This document shows, one piece after another, positions 61,046 to 64,000 of a stretch of DNA of 64,000 nt. The stretch is from assembly GCA_021776025.1 (NCBI GenBank), contig JAJFGR010000007.1, positions 730,636-794,635 of the forward strand, in the 5' to 3' direction. The notes below the pieces were generated by a model that saw only the letters and a list, made by a program, of their open reading frames with translations, did no database searches and was not told where the DNA came from. The position numbers were made by a program, and so were the translations under genes. This DNA comes from Alphaproteobacteria bacterium. GTDB lineage: Bacteria; Pseudomonadota; Alphaproteobacteria; Micavibrionales; Micavibrionaceae. How positions within the stretch are numbered: the stretch's first letter is position 1; each line of letters begins with the position of its first letter.

Positions 61046-62635
61046 TTACCCTTTCGATCCAAAGGGGGAGGCAATGCCAAGCTCTTCACAAAAGCCTGTA
61101 ATAATTTGATCGGTCTCCGCCATTTTATCCTCTAGCGCGGCAAGCTCTTGCGTCACGGCCTCCAGATCAACAGGCTCTTCTTCCTCAAACGTATCAACAT
61201 AGCGGGGAATGTTGAGGTTATAATCGTTCTCTGCGATCTGGCTGATCGGCGCAACGTATGAATACTTATCTATGGTCTTGCGCTCTTTATAGGCGCGAAC
61301 GATCTTGGCGACATGCTCATCGGTCAGAGCGTTTTGATTGCCGACCTTCTCGAACTCTCCGCTCGCATCAATGAACAGAATATCCTCATCATGCACACGG
61401 CATTTTTTAAACACCAGAATACAGGCGGGGATGGATGTACCGTAAAAAATATTCGGCGGCAGGCCAATCACGGCATCCAGATAGTTTTGCTCCCGGATGA
61501 TGTATTCGCGGATGATGCCCTCTGCTGCGCCTCGGAACAGCACACCATGCGGCAGGACAATCGCCGCCGTGGCATTATCCGCCATGTGGTGGATGATATG
61601 CTGCACGAAGGCAAAATCGGCCTTGGTTTTTGGCGCTATGCGTCCGTATTGACTAAAACGGTCATCGGTTTCATTCAGCGGGTTTTCGTCCCCCTTCCAC
61701 TTTGCGGAGAATGGCGGGTTAGCCACAACAGCCTCAAAGCGTTGATCAACATGCTCAGGCGTTTCAAGCGTGTCTTCTTGCCGGATATCAAAGCGGGAGA
61801 AATGCACGTCATGCAGGATCATGTTCATACGCGCAAGGTTGTATGTTGTGCGGTTAAGTTCCTGCCCATAGAACTCCCCAACCTCCGCTTCCTTGGCAAT
61901 ACGTAGGAGCAATGAGCCTGAGCCGCAAGTGGGGTCATAGGCGTTTTTGATCTGACCTTTGCCTAGCGTTACGATCTTCGCAAGGATGCGAGAAACTTGT
62001 TGAGGCGTGTAGAATTCTCCCGCTTTCTTTCCTGCACCAGATGCAAACTGCCCAATCAAATATTCATACGCATCGCCCAAAACATCGGATTCAATTTTAT
62101 CAAGTTGGAAGTCAATTTGATCTAGGTGTGCGAGGACTTTAGCGATAAGTAAGTTACGGGCGGCAGGGGTGCGCCCTAGCTTTGTGCTGGCAAGGTCGAT
62201 GTCTTCAAAAAGCTTGTTAAAATCATCTTCGCTCTCATTGCCCATAGTGCTTTGTTCAATGGCGTTCAGGATGGATTGCAGGTCTTCGAGGATGAAGTTG
62301 CCTGTGGCCTCTTCGTCATCAGCATCAATCTTGATATTACCCTTCTTGCTAATCGCGCTGAATAGCTCATCAGGGTGAAGGAAGTAACCGAGCTTCTCTA
62401 AGGACTCCTCTTTGATCGCGGCAAGGTCAGCAGCATCCTTAACAAGGGCATAGTCTTTAACGGCTTCGGTCTCTAAGAGCTTATTAGCAAAGATGTATTG
62501 CTTCTCGGACAGGTATTTGTAGAAGATGAAACCAAGGATGTAATCACGGAACTCATCTGCATCCATTTTGCCGCGTAACTCATTCGCAATCTTCCATAGC
62601 TGTGCTTCCAGCCTTTGTTTTTGTTCTTCTGTCAC
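61046..62635 (-). CDS. hsdM: type I restriction-modification methyltransferase subunit
   Basis: The 529-aa HsdM is an adenine-N6 methyltransferase: SAM-binding DPTCGSG (residues 234-240) and catalytic NPPF (306-309). An N-terminal helical domain (LWKIANELRGKMDADEFRDYI) and a C-terminal coiled segment are as expected. The start is a GTG with AGGGGA upstream. It is the first gene of hsdM-hsdS-hsdR; the stop abuts hsdS. Confidence 0.95.
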   Translation of the reverse strand: MTEEQKQRLEAQLWKIANELRGKMDADEFRDYILGFIFYKYLSEKQYIFANKLLETEAVKDYALVKDAADLAAIKEESLEKLGYFLHPDELFSAISKKGNIKIDADDEEATGNFILEDLQSILNAIEQSTMGNESEDDFNKLFEDIDLASTKLGRTPAARNLLIAKVLAHLDQIDFQLDKIESDVLGDAYEYLIGQFASGAGKKAGEFYTPQQVSRILAKIVTLGKGQIKNAYDPTCGSGSLLLRIAKEAEVGEFYGQELNRTTYNLARMNMILHDVHFSRFDIRQEDTLETPEHVDQRFEAVVANPPFSAKWKGDENPLNETDDRFSQYGRIAPKTKADFAFVQHIIHHMADNATAAIVLPHGVLFRGAAEGIIREYIIREQNYLDAVIGLPPNIFYGTSIPACILVFKKCRVHDEDILFIDASGEFEKVGNQNALTDEHVAKIVRAYKERKTIDKYSYVAPISQIAENDYNLNIPRYVDTFEEEEPVDLEAVTQELAALEDKMAETDQIITGFCEELGIASPFGSKG

Positions 62636-62833
62636 GCTATCCCCTCAGACAATTCATTCTGTGTTTGAGGATAATGCCATATTCGATCTGAAGCGGAAAG
62701 GTTCTTTAAGTATTGGTGTGCCCCTAACTCTACACCTGTGAAGTCACCAAAATTTTCGCGTAACTCAGGGACGCCTTATATAGTATTTAGGGGGTGGCCT
62801 GTTTTTTGGGGTGGGGCGTCCATATCGGCGCGT

Positions 62834-62968
62834 ATATATAGCGGCGTTTTAACCTCAAAAATCGTTCACAAGCACCCAAATTTGTCACAATTTGTTACAG
62901 AATTATGTTACAGTTTTGATCTGGTCTGAGTGGTTTGTGGCTCTGACTTTGAGATATATAGCGGTGTT
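62834..62968 (+). repeat. right-end repeats, candidate recombinase arm sites
   Basis: ATATATAGCGGYGTT occurs at 62834-62848 and 62954-62968. Between them, three tandem units of the form AATTTGTYAC/AATTATGTTACAG lie at about 62879-62910; the middle one (ACAATTTGTTACAGA, 62887-62901) recurs exactly at 48598-48612 near the left end. The 350-bp region 62636-62985 otherwise contains only the presumed hsdM promoter. Confidence 0.6.
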
Positions 62969-62985
62969 CGAGTTTTGGGTTCTTT

Positions 62986-63002
62986 TCCCTCAGCGATCAC
63001 CA
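62986..63002 (+). repeat. attR core (17 bp)
   Basis: An exact copy of the 17-bp tRNA-Lys 3' end at 48535-48551, without the rest of the tRNA. It marks the right border of the integrative element. Confidence 0.9.
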
Positions 63003-63053
63003 TATTTTCCGCCATTTTCTGTTTTCCAAAAATCTCAAAAATCTCTCTGGCTA

Positions 63054-63218
63054 CCTAGAAAATTTAGCTTTTTAATGGCAATCCCGAGCCAAGCCTTTTG
63101 GAAACGAAAGGAAGGTGTAGAGACTAGACGGGCAGCACCTAAAGCTTTTAGCAATGGTGAAGGGATAGTCCAGACCACAAACCTCTCTTAGAGAGCAGTG
63201 AAAACTGTAGCGGGTAAG
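63054..63218 (+). ncRNA. group I intron fragment (subgroup IC3-like), 5' domain missing
   Basis: Core elements follow in correct order: J5/4-P4 3' strand GGCAATCCCGAGCC (63077-63090); P6a CCTTTTG/CGAAAGG (63093-63111); P7 5' strand AGACTA (63121-63126) pairing with TAGTCC (63166-63171); the P3 3' strand and P8; P9 helices CTCTC-TTA-GAGAG and CAGT-GAAA-ACTG; terminal G at 63218. This closely resembles the Azoarcus tRNA-Ile and cyanobacterial trnL introns. Sequence before 63054 shows no P1, P2, P3 5' or P4 5' strand, so the intron is truncated or split. Confidence 0.85.
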
Positions 63219-63270
63219 AAAATCTGTTGTCCGTATGGACGTGCCGGTTCAAGTCCGGCCAAGCCCACCA
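63219..63270 (+). tRNA. 3' exon of tRNA-Leu (anticodon xAA); 5' exon not in window
   Basis: Exactly 52 nt: AAAA (positions 35-38), anticodon-stem strand TCTGT, a long class II variable arm with GTCC/GGAC, a perfect T arm GCCGG-TTCAAGT-CCGGC, acceptor strand CAAGCCC, discriminator A and CCA. It starts directly after the intron's terminal G, i.e. between positions 34 and 35, as in trnL(UAA) introns. The matching acceptor GGGCTTG and D arm are absent upstream, so the gene is either a remnant or trans-spliced. Confidence 0.85.
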
Positions 63271-63354
63271 CCTTTTACAAATATTCACAAAAAATGTCAT
63301 CAACCTCATGCTCCAATAGAATAATTGGACTACTGATCAACGGTTTTTTGACTC

Positions 63355-63834
63355 TCATAACAATAAATCTTCTTCAATAGGGTGGTAAATGCTGGCTGAA
63401 TTAATCAAGGAATTGGCTGTCAGTTCCCTTACGCCATAAACCTCAGCACTGACATCATAATCCGTTATGATTTTTTCCAGCAATAGATCAAAATCCCCAT
63501 CTCCCGAGAGCAATACGACACTATTGACGTCTCTGGCAGTTTCCATCACGTCAATTGTTATACCAACATCCCAATCCCCTTTGGCTGACCCATCGCTTCG
63601 TTGAATATAGGGTTTAAGCTTTATAGTGAATCCTATTTGTTTGAGGGCATTTTGAAATTTGAGTTGTTTGTCATCACCGCGATGAATTGCATAGGCCGTT
63701 GCCGAAACAATTTCACCCTCGGACTCTATGCGCTGCCAAAACTTTTTATAATTAAACTGGCGGCCATAAATTTCCCGCGTGGTGTAATAAATGTTTTGTA
63801 CATCGACAAAAATAGCAATTCTTTTAGTACTCAT
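63355..63834 (-). CDS. NYN-domain (LabA/PIN-like) putative ribonuclease
   Basis: A 159-aa protein of the NYN group. Acidic residues of the PIN-like active site are visible in IFVDVQN (N-terminus), KGDWDVGI and LLSGDGDFDLLL. The group includes RNA nucleases with a metal site. The ATG at 63834 is preferred; the frame is open 18 codons further, into the neighbouring transposase end. The gene lies 32 bp from the transposase stop on the same strand. Confidence 0.8.
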   Translation of the reverse strand: MSTKRIAIFVDVQNIYYTTREIYGRQFNYKKFWQRIESEGEIVSATAYAIHRGDDKQLKFQNALKQIGFTIKLKPYIQRSDGSAKGDWDVGITIDVMETARDVNSVVLLSGDGDFDLLLEKIITDYDVSAEVYGVRELTANSLINSASIYHPIEEDLLL

Positions 63835-63866
63835 TATAAATCCAATGTCTGTTTTCGGCGGTGATC

Positions 63867-64000
63867 TCAACCGGTCGCTGCAACACATTGGTTAAATCGT
63901 TCTGCTGGTGTTTCAAAGTCCAGCGTCTTTCTTGGTCGTTCATTTAACAGGCGAGCTACTTTGTTGAGCTGCGCTTGTGAGTATACCGATAAATCCGTTC
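63867..64000 (-). CDS. IS30-family transposase, C-terminal end (runs off the window)
   Basis: The minus strand reads [35 protein letters not shown] and stops at 63867, the hallmark C-terminus of IS30-family transposases. The rest lies beyond the window. The insertion sequence end should be near 63840-63866. Confidence 0.85.
   Translation of the reverse strand, partial: TDLSVYSQAQLNKVARLLNERPRKTLDFETPAERFNQCVAATG

Larger units (their letters stand above)
48535..63002 (+). mobile_element. 14.45-kb integrative element in tRNA-Lys
   Basis: Both ends carry the same 17-bp repeat, the left copy being the tRNA-Lys 3' end. A tyrosine recombinase gene starts 75 bp inside the left end. The cargo is unlike the backbone: a structured RNA, small hypothetical genes, a polymerase-like protein, a helicase and a type I restriction-modification system. 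No conjugation genes are present, so it may need a helper to move between cells. Confidence 0.88.

Noticed and set aside
62738..63191. Short plus-strand frames across the right element end
   Set aside because: They run through attR and the intron core, which are explained as noncoding, and have no ribosome binding sites.
63108..63270. RNase P RNA or tmRNA fragment
   Set aside because: The GAAGGGATAGTCCAGACC stretch first suggested RNase P RNA and the CCA end suggested tmRNA, but the ordered P4-P6-P7-P8-P9 elements and the exact splice junction fit a group I intron with a tRNA-Leu exon.
48476..63270. CRISPR array
   Set aside because: The repeats in this region are pairs or short tandem units tied to the element ends or flanking the helicase; no regular repeat-spacer series and no cas genes are present.

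Overview
The window is typical of an alphaproteobacterium; I cannot place it more precisely. Supporting signs are a lipid A block (waaA-lpxK-lpxL type), class II DAHP synthase, an SdhE/RecG divergent pair, an ELM1-family protein next to trxB, a BtaA/BtaB betaine-lipid pair, and GANTC (CcrM-type) sites clustered in intergenic DNA. Genes are densely packed on both strands, and several convergent pairs share overlapping stop codons.

Bases 1-48475 are chromosomal backbone. In order: lipid A genes and glutathione reductase; a PDE-like HD protein; aroG-nadE-gltX; a ChaN/EreA-like protein; trmJ and rpsD (with a strong promoter and a structured leader); a SulP transporter and a CAT-anticodon tRNA; a glycosyltransferase and membrane proteins; rpoD-dnaG; two 43-residue paralogous microproteins; yqeY; a carA-carbonic anhydrase-carB operon; greA, an Lrp regulator, ELM1-trxB-lysR; a candidate small RNA; a patatin; aspC, an AmgK-like kinase, a C26 amidotransferase, a Glu/Leu-type dehydrogenase, mfd; btaA-btaB, sdhE, recG, cysE and a DUF502 protein.

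Bases 48535-63002 are a 14.45-kb integrative element inserted in the 3' end of tRNA-Lys(TTT). A 17-bp direct repeat marks both ends, and a tyrosine recombinase starts 75 bp inside the left end. Cargo: a highly structured putative RNA, four small genes (lipoprotein, membrane, soluble and secreted products), a divergent protein with family-A DNA-polymerase-like motifs, a membrane-anchored SF2 helicase flanked by 36-bp repeats rich in GANTC sites, and a complete type I restriction-modification operon hsdM-hsdS-hsdR. The restriction genes and the helicase make it look like a defence island.

Just beyond the right attachment site lies the most unusual item: the 3' two thirds of a group I intron (P5 to P9 recognisable, terminal G) joined to a perfect 52-nt 3' exon of tRNA-Leu (anticodon ending AA). 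This is the U34/A35 position of the cyanobacterial and plastid trnL intron. No 5' exon or 5' intron domain is present in the window. The window ends with a NYN-domain protein and the 3' end of an IS30-family transposase gene.
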